Shown: positions 43,510 through 55,275, counted from the stretch's first letter. The stretch: DNA of 64,000 nucleotides from Aurelia coerulea (GCA_039566865.1 CM076951.1:11789484-11853483), one strand, 5' to 3'. Numbers and translations are program-made. Notes: generated by a model from the sequence alone, not told the origin.

Positions 43510-45791
43510 TTAATCAATAAATTGTACATTTTTTCTCTGCCCAGTTCTCTTTTCCATCAGTTTGAAAATTGACGATCGATTTATTTATTCCGTTGCAGTT
43601 GTTGTATTTCGATGAGGTCAGGTCGAGCAGCTGCCGAAGCAACATCAACCAATGCTGATCGTACTTGTCTTCTTTTTAATGCATCATGTGAATACAAGGA
43701 ATCAATTAGCGCTGTGCTATAGTTAAAATCCAAGTTCGTAAATTTGTCAATAAGTTAAAAGAACATACCATATATACTTGACAAAATATTTCGCTGATTA
43801 ATCAATAAATTGTAAATTTTTTCTCTGCTCAGTTCTCTTTTCCATCAGTTTCAAAATTGACGATCGATTTATTTCTTCCGTTGCAGTTGTTGTATTTCGA
43901 TGAGGTCAGGTCGAGCAGCTGCCGCAGCAACATCAACCAATGCTGATCGTACCTGTCTTCTTTTTAATGCATCATGTGAATATAAGGAATCAATTAGCGC
44001 TGTGCTATAGTTAAAATCCAAGTTCGTAAATTTGTCAATAAGTTAAAAGAACATACAATATATACTTGACAACATATTTCGCTGATTAATCAATAAATTG
44101 TAAATTTTTTCTCTGCTCAGTTCTCTTTTCCATCAGTTTCAAAATTGACGATTGATTTATTTCTTCCGTTGCAGTTGTTGTATTTCGATGAAGTCAGGTC
44201 GAGCAGCTGCCGCAGCAACATCAACCAATGCTGATCGTACTTGTCTTCTTTTTAATGCATCATGTGAATATAAGGAATCAATTAGCGCTGTGCTATAGTT
44301 AAAATCCAAGTTCGTAAATTTGTCAATAAGTTAAAAGAACATACAATATATACTTGACAACATATTTCGCTGATTAATCAATAAATTGTAAATTTTTTCT
44401 CTGCCCAGTTCTCTTTTCCATCAGTTTCAAAATTGACGATCGATTTATTTCTTCCGTTGCAGTTGTTGTATTTCGATGAGGTCAGGTCGAGCAGCTGCCG
44501 CAGCAACATCAACCAATGCTGATCGTACTTGTCTTCTTTTTAATGCATCATGTGAATACAAGGAATCAATTAGCGCTGTGCTATAGTTAAACTCGAAGTT
44601 CGTAAATTTAAGTTAGAATACTTGACAACATATTTCGCTGATTAATCAATAACTTGTAAATTTTTTCTCTGCCCTGTTCTCTTTTCCATCAGTTTCAAAA
44701 TTGACAATCGATTTATTTCTTCCGTTGCAGTTGTTGTATTTCGATGAGGTCAGGTCGAGCAGCTGCCGCAGCAACATCAACCAATGCTGATCGTACTTGT
44801 CTTCTTTTTAATGCATCATGTGAATACAAGGAATCAATTAGCGCTGTGCTATAGTTAAACTCGAAGTTCGTAAATTTAAGTTAAAAGAACATACCATATA
44901 TACTTGACAACATATTTCGCTGATTAATCAATAAATTGTAAATTTTTTCTCTGCCCAGTTCTCTTTTCCATCAGTTTCAAAATTGACGATTGATTTATTT
45001 ATTCCGTTGCAGTTGTTGTATTTCGATGAGGTCAGGTCGAGCAGCTGCCGCAGCAACATCAACCAATGCTGATCGTACTTGTCTTCTTTTTAATGCATCA
45101 TGTGAATATAAGGAATCAATTAGCGCTGTGCTATAGTTAAAATCCAAGTTCGTAAATTTGTCAATAAGTTAAAAGAACATACAATATATACTTGACAACA
45201 TATTTCGCTGATTAATCAATAAATTGTAAATTTTTTCTCTGCTCAGTTCTCTTTTCCATCAGTTTCAAAATTGACGATTGATTTATTTCTTCCGTTGCAG
45301 TTGTTGTATTTCGATGAAGTCAGGTCGAGCAGCTGCCGCAGCAACATCAACCAATGCTGATCGTACTTGTCTTCTTTTTAATGCATCATGTGAATATAAG
45401 GAATCAATTAGCGCTGTGCTATAGTTAAAATCCAAGTTCGTAAATTTGTCAATAAGTTAAAAGAACATACAATATATACTTGACAACATATTTCGCTGAT
45501 TAATCAATAAATTGTAAATTTTTTCTCTGCTCAGTTCTCTTTTCCATCAGTTTCAAAATTGACGATTGATTTATTTCTTCCGTTGCAGTTGTTGTATTTC
45601 AATGAGGTCAGGTCGAGCAGCTGCTGCAGCAACATCAACCAATGCTGATCGTACTTGTCTTCTTTTTAATGCATCATGTGAATACAAGGAACCGATTAGC
45701 GCCGTGCTATAGTTAAACTCCAAGTTCGTAAATTTGTCCATAAGTTGAAAGAACATACCATATGTACTTGACAACATATTTCGCTGATTAA

Positions 45792-46672
45792 CCCTATTCG
45801 TACTGGGGGGGGCCTTTTTCGCCCCCCCTAACAGACTTTGCTGCGTTACGCTTAAACGACAAGAGATATAACCACCAGTTTTGGTGACTTTTACTCAAAT
45901 TTCATAGGCAATTAAATTCTTAACATTTCATTGTTCTACCTCTGATCATGTGACCACAGTAATACCATATTTGGAGAGTAGTCAACAAAAAAAAGCTTAA
46001 AATGTCCGTAGTTTTCGTCTCGTTTGCTTGATCGATCTCAAACATGCACCATTCGATTGCATTTGATGAGTACTTTCATTTGATATATAAATTTTTCATA
46101 TTTGCTGATGTCAGCAAAATTTAATATCTATGACGTCATTCACATTTATGACGTCATTTACCTAATAAAGAAGTGTCAAATATAAATTTTTTTAGTCTAA
46201 TTTGCTTCATCTTATTAATTTGATTCATTTTAAGTCTATATTTACCAGATAAAAGGGCAGGACTGGCAAAAACCTGCGATTAAAGTAAATGCATGCAACA
46301 AAAGGCTAATTTAAGGCTAATTGTGCTAAAAATAGAAACTAAAAAATTTTGCAAAGTATGTATTTTTAAACTATAACATGTTTTCTACTATTTGAAACAA
46401 ATTTGGAGAAAATCGGTTGAGTGGTTGATTAAATAGAATTTTTCTGGTTAAGGAGGTATAAATTTGCCAATTTTCGTCAGTTTTTCGGTTGCCTAGCAAC
46501 GAATCACGTGACTCATTAATTGTCATTGTTATATTTGAATAGCCAATTGTCTAAAGAACGATAGGGGTAAGTCTTATCGTTGTATCTTTTGTAGTTTTGG
46601 AGAAAAAGAGGGGGGGGCCAAAAACGCCCCCCCAGTACAAAATACCTAAAAAATCGCCCAGTACAGATAGGG
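45792..46672. mobile_element. TTAA element with G-run terminal hairpins (copy 2, duplicated)
   Basis: Same 881 bp length, same monomer position and apparently the same sequence as 42629-43509, exactly 3163 bp downstream. TTAA at 45788-45791 and 46673-46676. Because the flanking monomers also correspond, this is a segmental duplication of satellite plus element, not a second insertion. Confidence 0.92.
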
Positions 46673-47755
46673 TTAATCAATAAATTGTACATTTTTTCTC
46701 TGCCCAGTTCTCTTTTCCATCAGTTTGAAAATTGACGATCGATTTATTTATTCCGTTGCAGTTGTTGTATTTCGATGAGGTCAGGTCGAGCAGCTGCCGA
46801 AGCAACATCAACCAATGCTGATCGTACTTGTCTTCTTTTTAATGCATCATGTGAATACAAGGAACCGATTAGTGCCGTGCCATAGTTAAACTCAAAGTTC
46901 GTAAATTTGTCCATAAGTTGAAAGAACATACCATATGTACTTGACAACATATTTCTCTGATTAATCAATAAATTGTAAATTTTTTCTCTGCCCAGTTCTC
47001 TTTTCCATCAGTTTCAAAATTGACGATCGATTTATTTCTTCCGTTGCAGTTGTTGTATTTCGATGAGGTCAGGTCGAGCAGCTGCCGAAGCAACATCAAC
47101 CAATGCTGATCGTACTTGTCTTCTTTTTTAATGCATCATGTGAATACAAGGAACCGATTAGCGCCGTGCTATAGTTAAACTCCAAGTTCGTAAATTTGTC
47201 CATAAGTTGAAAGAACATACCATATGTACTTGACAACATATTTCGCTGATTAATCAATAAATTGTACATTTTTCTCTGCCCAGTTCTCTTTTCCATCAGT
47301 TTCAAAGTTGACGATCGATTTATTTCTTCCGTTGCAGTTGTTGTATTTCGATGAGGTCAGGTCGAGCAGCTGCCGAAGCAACATCAACCAATGTTGATCC
47401 TACTTGTCTTCTTTTTTAATGCATCATGTGAATACAAGGAACCGATTAGTGCCGTGCTATAGTTAAACTCCAAGTTCGTAAATTTGTCCATAAGTTGAAA
47501 GAACATACCATATGTACTTGACAAAATATTTCGCTGATTAATCAATAAATTGTACATTTCTTCTCTGCCCAGTTCTCTTTTCCATCAGTTTCAAAATTGA
47601 CGATCGATTTATTTCTCCCTTTGCAGTTGTTGTATTTCGATGAGGTCAGGTCAAGCAGCTGCCGAAGCAACATCAACCAATGCTGATCCTACTTGTCTTC
47701 TTTTTTAATGCATCATGTGAATACAAGGAACCGATTAGTGCTGTGCCATGGTTAA

Positions 47756-48606
47756 CCCTACTCACATGGGTAAATCAAGCACCACCTTCTCATGGGGGGG
47801 CTAAAAAGGCCCCCCCAGATTTTCTAAGCAACCGTAGTGCCTATGGCAACGCAACTTGGTACACATGATTACCAAGCAATTGTGATTCTAAAAATAGCTT
47901 TATATGCTAATTAGTCACATGATCCGTTGCTGGGCAACGGAAAAACAATGGAAATTTGCTGATTCTGGCTCTCCTCCTAAAAACGTAATATTTTTGACCA
48001 AAATAAGTAAATAAATAACTTTAAAGTGATAAATATGATACATATTGATTGTTCTTAATGAAAACTGTCAACAATTCTATTTTTGGAATTCTATTATGAT
48101 CACAACTGTCAATCAAAGTCATGGTTGATACCTAAACAAATTAGTTGATGCTTTATTTTCATTTTAAATACGTTTTTAGCAATAACAACAATATGAAATT
48201 GATCTTGAACTGTTAATTAGTCAATTTTGATCATAATACACTAATTATTTCATATGTTTATTATAAATATGACATCATATATAAGTATGACGTCATAGAT
48301 CTTAATTTTTGCTGATGTCAGCAAAATACAAAAAATTATACATCAAATGAAAGTAGACTTTAAGACAAACTGATTCGTACAAATTGCATTGAAATCAGAT
48401 GTGCACGAGAAAAGTTATGCATGTTTTACTGATTTTCTGAGAGACCTGTTGCCGAATATAGGCATGTCATAGTCACGTGACCAATTATATAACAATGAAC
48501 TATTGTTAATTTGATGCAATATTAAATTTGATTAAAAGTCACCCAAGTTCCAGAGTGTTACGGTCGAAGGTGGTAGCAAGATTAGGGAAGAAGAAGTTGA
48601 TGTTTT
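47756..48606. mobile_element. TTAA element, left part, at the end of satellite 2
   Basis: TTAA 47752-47755 lies at the satellite position ATAGTTAAACTCC. The left end CCCTACTCACATGGG is followed by a GGGGGGGC-TAAAAAG-GCCCCCCC hairpin. The interior has GCTGATGTCAGCAAAATAC and ATGACGTCAT motifs of the family. It is cut by the poly(T) end of a CR1-like insertion at about 48607, and no matching right end is seen; satellite does not resume beyond it. Confidence 0.75.
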
Positions 48607-49168
48607 ACTTCGCCTAAGAGATTTTTTTTTATATAATCATTTAAAATGTTACAATACATGTTACATCTACATCCTACCATACTTTCTAATTACTTTACAG
48701 ACTATACAACACTACAGGGACGGGACCACAAGCAACAAAATACAATGACTACCCCGTGGACATTAACATAAAGACATGCAAAAAATAGCAATTAAATAAA
48801 CAACTACATAAAGCTACAAATATGATAAATTACTGATGAATACTAGAATCCGTTTCACATTGGATGTAAGGCCAGCATAGTAGTATGATGCTGAGCAATA
48901 AGAACCCCGGACGAGAGAACAACAATGCCAGCAGTTGCTACCGCTACTGATCCCCCCCCCAGAGTCCCCAATGCTCAACACATTGCGCATATGCTGTCAG
49001 CTCTGGGTTTCTGATTCGCAATGTCGATGGTCCGAAATACTGTCGATTTTGTGTGGATGAATTTTCATTCACCCTTGATGTGCCTAACATCAAATGTGAA
49101 ACAGACTTACAAAATATACGGGGAAAAGTGTACATAGTGGTTTTGTGGCGTAAAACGATTGTTTGAAG

Positions 49169-49933
49169 TTATCCAAGCCGACCTGTTATGTGGATGAAAC
49201 TTAGAGTCTGTTCGAGTATATTTTTATTCACTTCGTCAGAAAGTTCTTCATTACCATACAATAAGTATTGAACCAGAACATTGTTTGGAAGGGCGTCGAT
49301 TTGGACAAATGGTCGCAACAATTCTGAAACTCCAGGGAGAAGATCTTGTCGTTGAATGTCGAACGAAGGGCAAAGCAACAAAAAGTGCTCCGTATCCTCA
49401 ATGCCATCATTTGTTGGGCACATTGGGTTCACTGTATCCCTAAAATTGTGTTTGGATTTGTGAAAATTCAATTTGCTGAGACCGACCCTGATTTGTAAAA
49501 GATAACCTAAGCCTATTGGGTCATGAATACCGAAAACAGACTTTGCACGGGGACGAATTATTGACAGAAGCTTTGTTTTAAAGACAGCGACAGAAGGTGC
49601 AAGTCTGATTGCTGGATCAAGTTTATTCGATTCAGAGATGCAATTGGGATAGAAACTTGATGGAAATTTCTCTGTTCTTGCCCTTATTCGCCCAATAACA
49701 TCCTGGTTGCGAAGAGAGTAGTTTGGCTGTTGAAGAAGTGGGATTGGCTCCTTTGTATACAATGGAGTGAGGTTATTTATGATCTTATAGAATAAAGTAA
49801 GGCGTCTACTCCATCTACGGGAACTTAGTGACTCCCAGCCAAGCTCTGCATACAGTTTTTCTCGTGATGATCCTCTCCATGTTCCTGTTACAGCAAGTGC
49901 AGCAGAATATTGGACAGATTCTAATTTTTCCAT
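49169..49933 (-). pseudogene. CR1-like ORF2: C-terminal region
   Basis: 254 codons matching the end of copy 1: MEKLESVQYSAALAVTGTWR, LYAELGWESLSSRRWSRRLT, and the terminal Cys/His block MCPTNDGIEDTEHFLLLCPS, closing in HITGRLG and a stop. It overlaps the preceding frame by one base. Confidence 0.85.
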
Positions 49934-50439
49934 TAAATTTGGTAAAATAATGTTTTGACTGAATTCACATACTTTAGCTGGAATATGATAAATAACATCC
50001 CCGTAGTCCAGGTGGGGTCGTACATGAAGTTTAGGGTATTCCTGGGTAAATATTTGGAGAGATATTTCAGCAAACCAATGCCCTTTCTCGTTTTAGAGAT
50101 AGCAGCTTTAATATGAGCTGAGAAAGAAAGTTTTGAGTCCAAGATAATACCTAGGTGTTTATGTTCATCTACTTTTTTTACGGGTATGTTGTTGAAGAGG
50201 ATCACTGGATGATCTATTTCATTTCTTTTCCTTGAAAATAGTACTTCAACAGCTTGCTTTTGCGGATAGGGATTGAAAGACATCCTCCAATCATGGGCCC
50301 ACTGGCTTATCAGTTGTAGGTCATGGTTCATGTGTTGTGCAGCTTCATTAGCTTCTCGGGCAACCGTAAACAAGGACGTATCAGCGGCAAAAAGTTTAAC
50401 ATTACATTTTAAATCTGCAGTGAGATCATTTATACACAA
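49933..50439 (-). pseudogene. CR1-like ORF2: RT palm with altered catalytic motif
   Basis: Continuation of the RT after a frame change. The FADD box (motif C) reads FAAD here (about 50370-50382), replacing the first catalytic Asp with Ala by a single A-to-C change; copy 1 has FADD. LGIILDSKLSFSAHI follows. A deletion and frameshift occur after LPRNTLN near 50030, where copy 1 continues ELFKLYVRPHLDYGD. Confidence 0.85.
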
Positions 50440-50569
50440 GAAAGAATAATGGTCCTAAGATAGAACCCTGGGGCACTCCTGCTAAAATATCCCCCCAATT
50501 TGAACACTGCCCATTCAGAACAGTTCGCTGTTTTCGATCCTTAAGGAAACTTTGGATAAGAGAGAGAAG

Positions 50570-51859
50570 TTATCCTGAGACACCACCTCGTTTCAGTTTA
50601 TGAATAAGACCATCGTGCCATACTCTGTCAAATGCTTTCGAAATGTCGAGGTACACAGAACGAACATCGAGTGGGGGATTACAGTCAAATGCCTCAAAAA
50701 TTGTATGCGTTATGGAAATCAATTGGTTGACTGTCGAGTCACCGGGACGAAAGCCAGACTGTTTGGGGTTAAGTAAATCACACGAAACAAGATGTGTGTA
50801 TAAAGAATCGTACACAAGTTTTTCAAGCATCTTCCCAAAAATTGGTAGAAGAGAAATAGGACGGTAGTTACTCTTTAAATTTTTTTCGTTTTTCTTATGA
50901 ACCGGGACTACATTTGCACACTTCCATATTTCAGGAAATACACCATGTTTCAAACAGTTCGTGAATATTATTTTAAGAGGAGTAACTAATGAAGCATCGC
51001 TTAGTTTTATCATTCTTATAGAAATACCATCCCAGCCATGTGCTTTGTTAGGATTAAGTGATCTTATGATTTTCAGTATCTTTTCCTCTGAGATGTCAAA
51101 ATCCCCAATCAGGGTTGAAATTCCTGGGATATCTTGTGGAATCTCACTGCCAGTGTCGATGGTCGTGCATTGGAGGATGAAATAGTCATTAAATACCTGT
51201 GCCTTTTCAGTAAAATCCGTAATGAATAACCCATTCTCTAAAAGGGGTGGTATTATAGGAATTTTTGCCTTATTTAGAACAGTATTGATTAAAGACCAGT
51301 AGGTTTTGCTAGATGTCCCTGGATTTGCTAGGGTTTGCCCTGTCTTACGAAGGTAATTTTGTTTTGCATCATCAATCATTTTTGCACCTTCAGCTACCAT
51401 ATTTAGTATTCCTTCGAGCTTGTCTTCTGGCTGACCGTTCCTAACAAAGGTTTTGTAAGCATGATTCTTTTTCCTTAAAAATCTTTTGACAGCTGGTGTT
51501 ATCCAGGGCAATTGGCGAGGCTGAATAGTTTTAGTTTGATTTGGAATGAAATTTGAATAAATGTTTAACAGCACTTCGTTTAGCAATTTCACCTGCTCAT
51601 TGGGGCATTCAATTTTGTAGAGATGCTCGTGCCAATTAAACATCTCTATACTTTTCATAATGGCGGCAAAATCAGCCTTATCATAGATCCAAATCCTGCG
51701 GGTATAAGGAGGTCGTGCTATGTTCGAGACAGATAATTTTCCATAAACAATTTGATGATGACATTGCTCGTGTAGAGACGGATGGACACCAGATTCTATG
51801 ACGAGGTTAGGCTGATCAGTTAGAATTAAAGCAATGCCTAAGAGATGCCTAAGAGACAA
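50570..51859 (-). pseudogene. CR1-like ORF2: endonuclease tail and RT N-terminal half
   Basis: 429 open codons. Residues about 15-35 are the end of the APE domain (IESGVHPSLHEQCHHQIVYG). A linker with a basic WITPAVKRFLRKKNHAYK block follows. RT motifs: NPNKAHGWDGISIRMIK, SNYRPISLLPIFGKMLEKL, KQSGFRPGDSTVNQLIS and motif A SVYLDISKAFDRVWHDGL with both conserved Asp. The frame breaks after GGVSG, just before motif B. The Met is internal, since the 5' end is truncated. Confidence 0.85.
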
Positions 51860-53606
51860 AGCCTAAGAGATGAAGAATTCAGTGAGCTAATTAATGGATT
51901 TGCCACATGCTTCACGGATGACGGATGCTTTTCGGAAGCGGTACAAGCAACTTTTACTGCAGACTTACTTATGATTAAAAACCCATTGGTTTATAAACTC
52001 TCTTCCAGTTCTTTTCTTTATAATTTGTTCTTCCTCCCTCCATCCTCAGTCTGCCTCTATTTTTGTATATCGTTATTTGTAGCCAAAAGTATTTCCAATA
52101 GCATGATTGTATAATTAACATTTCTCATATTTAAATAAATGTTATTGTTCGCTATAAACCATGTAACCGACTGCATATAGCTCGAAAGCTCTACCAGAGT
52201 TCTTTCTACATGTCCTATTCAGCTCTACTGATTTAGATGCATTACGTAAATTATATTTCACGCGTTTTTCATCATCCGTATAATTTAGCATCATATTATA
52301 TTAGTTTAACATGTAGCTTTTTAGCTGAGAATATACATGAAAATTGAAATTGAAAATTGAACTTGGGTAGGACCTGGTGTCTGGTGAATACGACAAATAT
52401 CCATTTAGAAATATATGTAAAAAAGGGGAGAATCAAAGCCCCTATGGCTCCCCATGGGTACATCCTTGCTGATGAAGGCGGACACCAAAATATTCCCACA
52501 AATGTGTCTCTTTGAGTATTTAAGCCACTGCTGCTCTGATTTGCAACACCGTTTATCCTTGCAAGGCCGTATTGTCATCTCTCACAAAGATAAATTGGCG
52601 ACATTTACTTAAAAGGGCGGCCTTACCTTGTTTACATAGATAAAGTTAAAACAATGTTTGCTTGGCGTGTGGTACGTCTTAGGCATATGTAATCAAGTAT
52701 TTCATAAAAAACAACAATGTACTGAGAAAGTTATAAATACCAACGTTTTGAGCTTTGCTTTTTATCAGGTGTGAAATTAAGGTCCCTACCGTGGGACCCA
52801 AAGCTATTGGTGCAAGACAGAGGCTGATGCTTTGATCAACATTTGAAAATGATTAATTAAATTAAAGGAAATTCAGACCAAGGAGGATAACGAGATCCAA
52901 TCAACTCACTGCTAATTCCTTTGAAACGTTCTTTTCATTTCCAATTTTTTTCCTTTTAATCCAACAAACTGGAAACCTTTGCGTCAATGTTTGTAAAAGT
53001 TTGATATGATCTTTGAAACATAGAAGGATTATATCCTTGTAATTCTTATTTTGAAATTTTTGCTTTGTAACACTAATATTTTTGCTGATGTCAGCATTTA
53101 TTTATTTTGTACGAAAAAATTGCAATTTTTGTCAAAAATTGATTATAAATTACTTTTAAAAATAGCAAAAAATGCTATATATACATAAAAAGACCTGCTG
53201 CATCATATAATGTCACTCATTTTTCTAAAAATGAAGCATAACAAGGTTTTTCGTCAGTACGAATGCGCAACAACCAATTGTTGATGACGTCATCAAAAAT
53301 CAATAAACTATATATCAGATGAAAGCTTGTTTCAAGACAAGTTCAACAATGTTTGGCTCATTGTCATAGAGCCAGTGGTTCCAAAGTTATGATTTAAAAG
53401 GTATTTATTTTGCGGAGCACTCAATTTAAAGTCATGTGTTGACCCCCGGAATCAAAGTCAAAATTTTTGAAATTGACATCAAAAGATGTTTCATAGATAG
53501 AAACTAAAAGTCACAAAAAAGCTAGACTATTCTAGCGATACTCGACGAGCTGTGTGGAAAATTTTACTAGGGGGGCACTTTGTGCCCCCCCCTAGTCTGG
53601 ATAGGG
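51860..53606. other. Gene-free stretch ending in a TTAA element right end
   Basis: No gene supported; an 89-codon frame at 51845-52114 and a 67-codon minus frame at 52296-52499 show no domain. From about 53060 to 53606 the sequence resembles the TTAA family interior (GCTGATGTCAGCA, GATGACGTCATC, GGGGGGC-ACTTTGT-GCCCCCCCC hairpin at 53573-53592), ending GGATAGGG with TTAA 53607-53610. Its left end was not found. Confidence 0.45.
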
Positions 53607-53610
53607 TTAA

Positions 53611-54000
53611 TGGTAGACATGCTCACATCTTCTGTAAAATTTACCTGAAATCAGCATCCCTTCAAAAATCATAAAGGATTTTCTTTAGAAAGCCTCCTCA
53701 GGAAACGTTCAAAAGATGTCCAAAATCATGAACCTATTTTCTGACATTTCTGCCTCACATGGGGCTAATAGCAATGGCTTCTGCAGATTTTAGCATGTGC
53801 TATCCTCATATTGAGACTAATCAAGATATCAATAAATTGCCACGGCAGACTTACAGCATAAACCCCCAAGTTCCTTCCAAGCAATTTATTTTAAAGGCCT
53901 TTCAAACGTATGTTATCATCAGAGTGTGACTAACTAAACCAATGCAAACCTTTATATACGTATGGCTAAGTAAAATGATACATGATCAAGATAAATAAGG
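53611..54000 (-). other. 3' flank of Penelope-like element; hammerhead-like core
   Basis: On the minus strand, downstream of the GIY-YIG frame, CTGATGATAACATACGTTTG then AAAGGCCTTT (about 53893-53922) resembles the conserved core of a hammerhead ribozyme (CTGANGA ... GAAA) with a short palindromic stem III. Such ribozymes are known in Penelope-like elements. I could not pair a stem I, so this is tentative. Nothing else recognised. Confidence 0.3.
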
Positions 54001-54596
54001 TCAATTCAAAAGAGCATGTCCAGATCTGAATAGTTGGTCTTCATATGTGGTCAACAGCTGTGGGTTCTTTAATTCCATAAAAGCGTACACTTTAAATAAT
54101 GGTTCTTTTAGGTTAGTATTTCGATTTCCACATTCAAAAACGTGACGTGGGAAGATACATGACAAAATCCCCGTTCTCGACTCAGATATGTGATTGTTCA
54201 TTCGATTACGCAAGTTTTTTGTTTGTCCAATGTAAGTGACCCTACCTTGGCATAGTTTACATGATGAAAAGTATACGATGTTCTTTGAATGGCAAGTAAT
54301 ATGTGATCTGATATTCCAGACCGTGTTATTTGCGATTGTAAACGATTCAACTGGTTGTAGATATGATCTGCAAAGTTTGCAGCGAGAATTGTTACATAAA
54401 TGAATTCCAGGGGTTGCTTTGTTTTGAGTCCTGGGTTGCGAGCTAAAGTTTGAACTTGTCAGTAACGATTTTATGTTTCGGGGTTGTTTAAGCGCAAGGA
54501 CTGTTTTTGAGTTTTCGAATTTTCGTTTTGTTTCGTTGTGAGTAAAATTATTAAGCAGCGATCGTATTGTTTTCATCATATTATTGAATTTTAAAC
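54001..54596 (-). pseudogene. Penelope-like element: GIY-YIG endonuclease domain (copy 1)
   Basis: A 192-codon frame (54579-54001). A Cys cluster (LCNNSRCKLC, residues 61-70) precedes the endonuclease, as in endonuclease-bearing Penelope-like elements. Domain landmarks: NIVYFSSCKLC, then RVTYIGQTKNLRNRMNNHIS (the YIG half with the following Arg residues) and Glu180 in TTYEDQLF. This is the C-terminal end of a Penelope ORF; RT should precede it in the same orientation. Instead, at 54597 the sequence flips and a piece of RT (DNKWLQEVIHLF) runs the other way. Confidence 0.85.
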
Positions 54597-54655
54597 ATGG
54601 ATAATAAGTGGTTACAAGAGGTAATACATCTTTTTAAGATTTCTGTGGTGCAACA

Positions 54656-55251
54656 AGGGCAGATTTTGTAATACAATAGCAACAGTTGCGTTTGATTGAC
54701 ACCTCAATTCAAAGCGATTAGCGGATGCAGACAAAGGAAATTCTCTCAACCAGTAATTCAAAACAAACAAAGCCGCAAAAGTTTCCCCGAAACTAGTAGG
54801 GCAAACTCTCGCCTTGTGCAAGCGAAAGATGGTTTTTAAGAGAAGTTATGTGCTTGTAGCGAAAGAAGAAGGGTAAATCTAAAGTTCTGTCGCTTAGATT
54901 ATGTTTATTTGATTTAGGAGCTGTTATGTAATCGTTTCATTTTAAGCCCTAAAGACGCGAGAATTACAATGCCTTCTGCTCGGCTCCTGAATCAAATAAA
55001 CATAATCTAAGTGACAGAACTTTAGATTTACCCTTCTTCTTTCGCTACAAGCACATAACTTCTCTTAAAACCCATCTTTCGCTTGCACAAGGCGAGAGTT
55101 TGCCCTACTAGTTTCGGGGAAACTTTTGCGGCTTTGTTTGTTTTGAATTACTGGTTGAGAGAATTTCCTTTGTCTGCATCCGCTAATCGCTTTGAATTGA
55201 GGTGTCAATCAAACGCAACTGTTGCTATTGTATTACAAAATCTGCCCTTGT
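54656..55251. mobile_element. Foldback element, family FB-1, inserted in Penelope sequence (copy 2)
   Basis: ACAAGGGCAGATTTTGTAAT at about 54655 and its complement ending GCCCTTGT at 55251 begin arms of about 240-290 bp, with an about 80-bp loop. Flanks share TCTGTGGTGCA, and the mirror copy at 57756-57766 shows the empty site. A 9-11-bp duplication with very long TIRs suggests a Mutator-type or foldback mechanism. Diverged relative of 15893-16541. Confidence 0.85.
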
Positions 55252-55275
55252 TCTGTGGTGCAGGTCCCTGTACTT

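Larger units (their letters stand above)
36588..47755 (-). repeat. Satellite 2: 288/282-bp exon-derived tandem repeat, about 27 copies
   Basis: Monomers begin with TTCCGTTGCAGTTGTTGTAT and contain GAGGTCAGGTCGAGCAGCTG, AATGCATCATGTGAATACAA, TTAATCAATAAATTGTAAAT and CTCTTTTCCATCAGTTTC. Spacing is 288 bp (36853, 37141, 37429), or 282 bp where GTCAAT is missing. On the minus strand many copies keep an open frame of 68-74 codons (MFFQLMDKFTNLEFNYSTAL; SLYSHDALKRRQVRSALVDV). This is the 5' exon protein of the transposase-like units. The array starts exactly where unit C's exon should continue. It is interrupted by four insertions and ends at a TTAA element. It contains a 3163-bp higher-order duplication. 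Confidence 0.95.
48607..51850 (-). mobile_element. CR1-like non-LTR retrotransposon, 5'-truncated (copy 2)
   Basis: Minus-strand element: C-terminal end of the endonuclease at about 51850, linker, RT, C-terminal region, then 3' untranslated sequence (48617-49168) ending in an A-run (T-run about 48613-48622). The ORF is split by stops and frameshifts near 50440-50570 and 49933. The 3' region matches copy 1 at 7.2 kb. The 5' border is marked by a triplicated GCCTAAGAGA (about 51837-51868). Confidence 0.85.

Noticed and set aside
47756..53606. A single 5.85-kb TTAA element with the CR1-like copy nested inside
   Set aside because: The two ends (CCCTACTCACATGGG versus CCCTATCCAGACTAGG) are not a matching TIR pair, and both flanks carry the same family motifs in the same orientation, so these are two separate partial elements.
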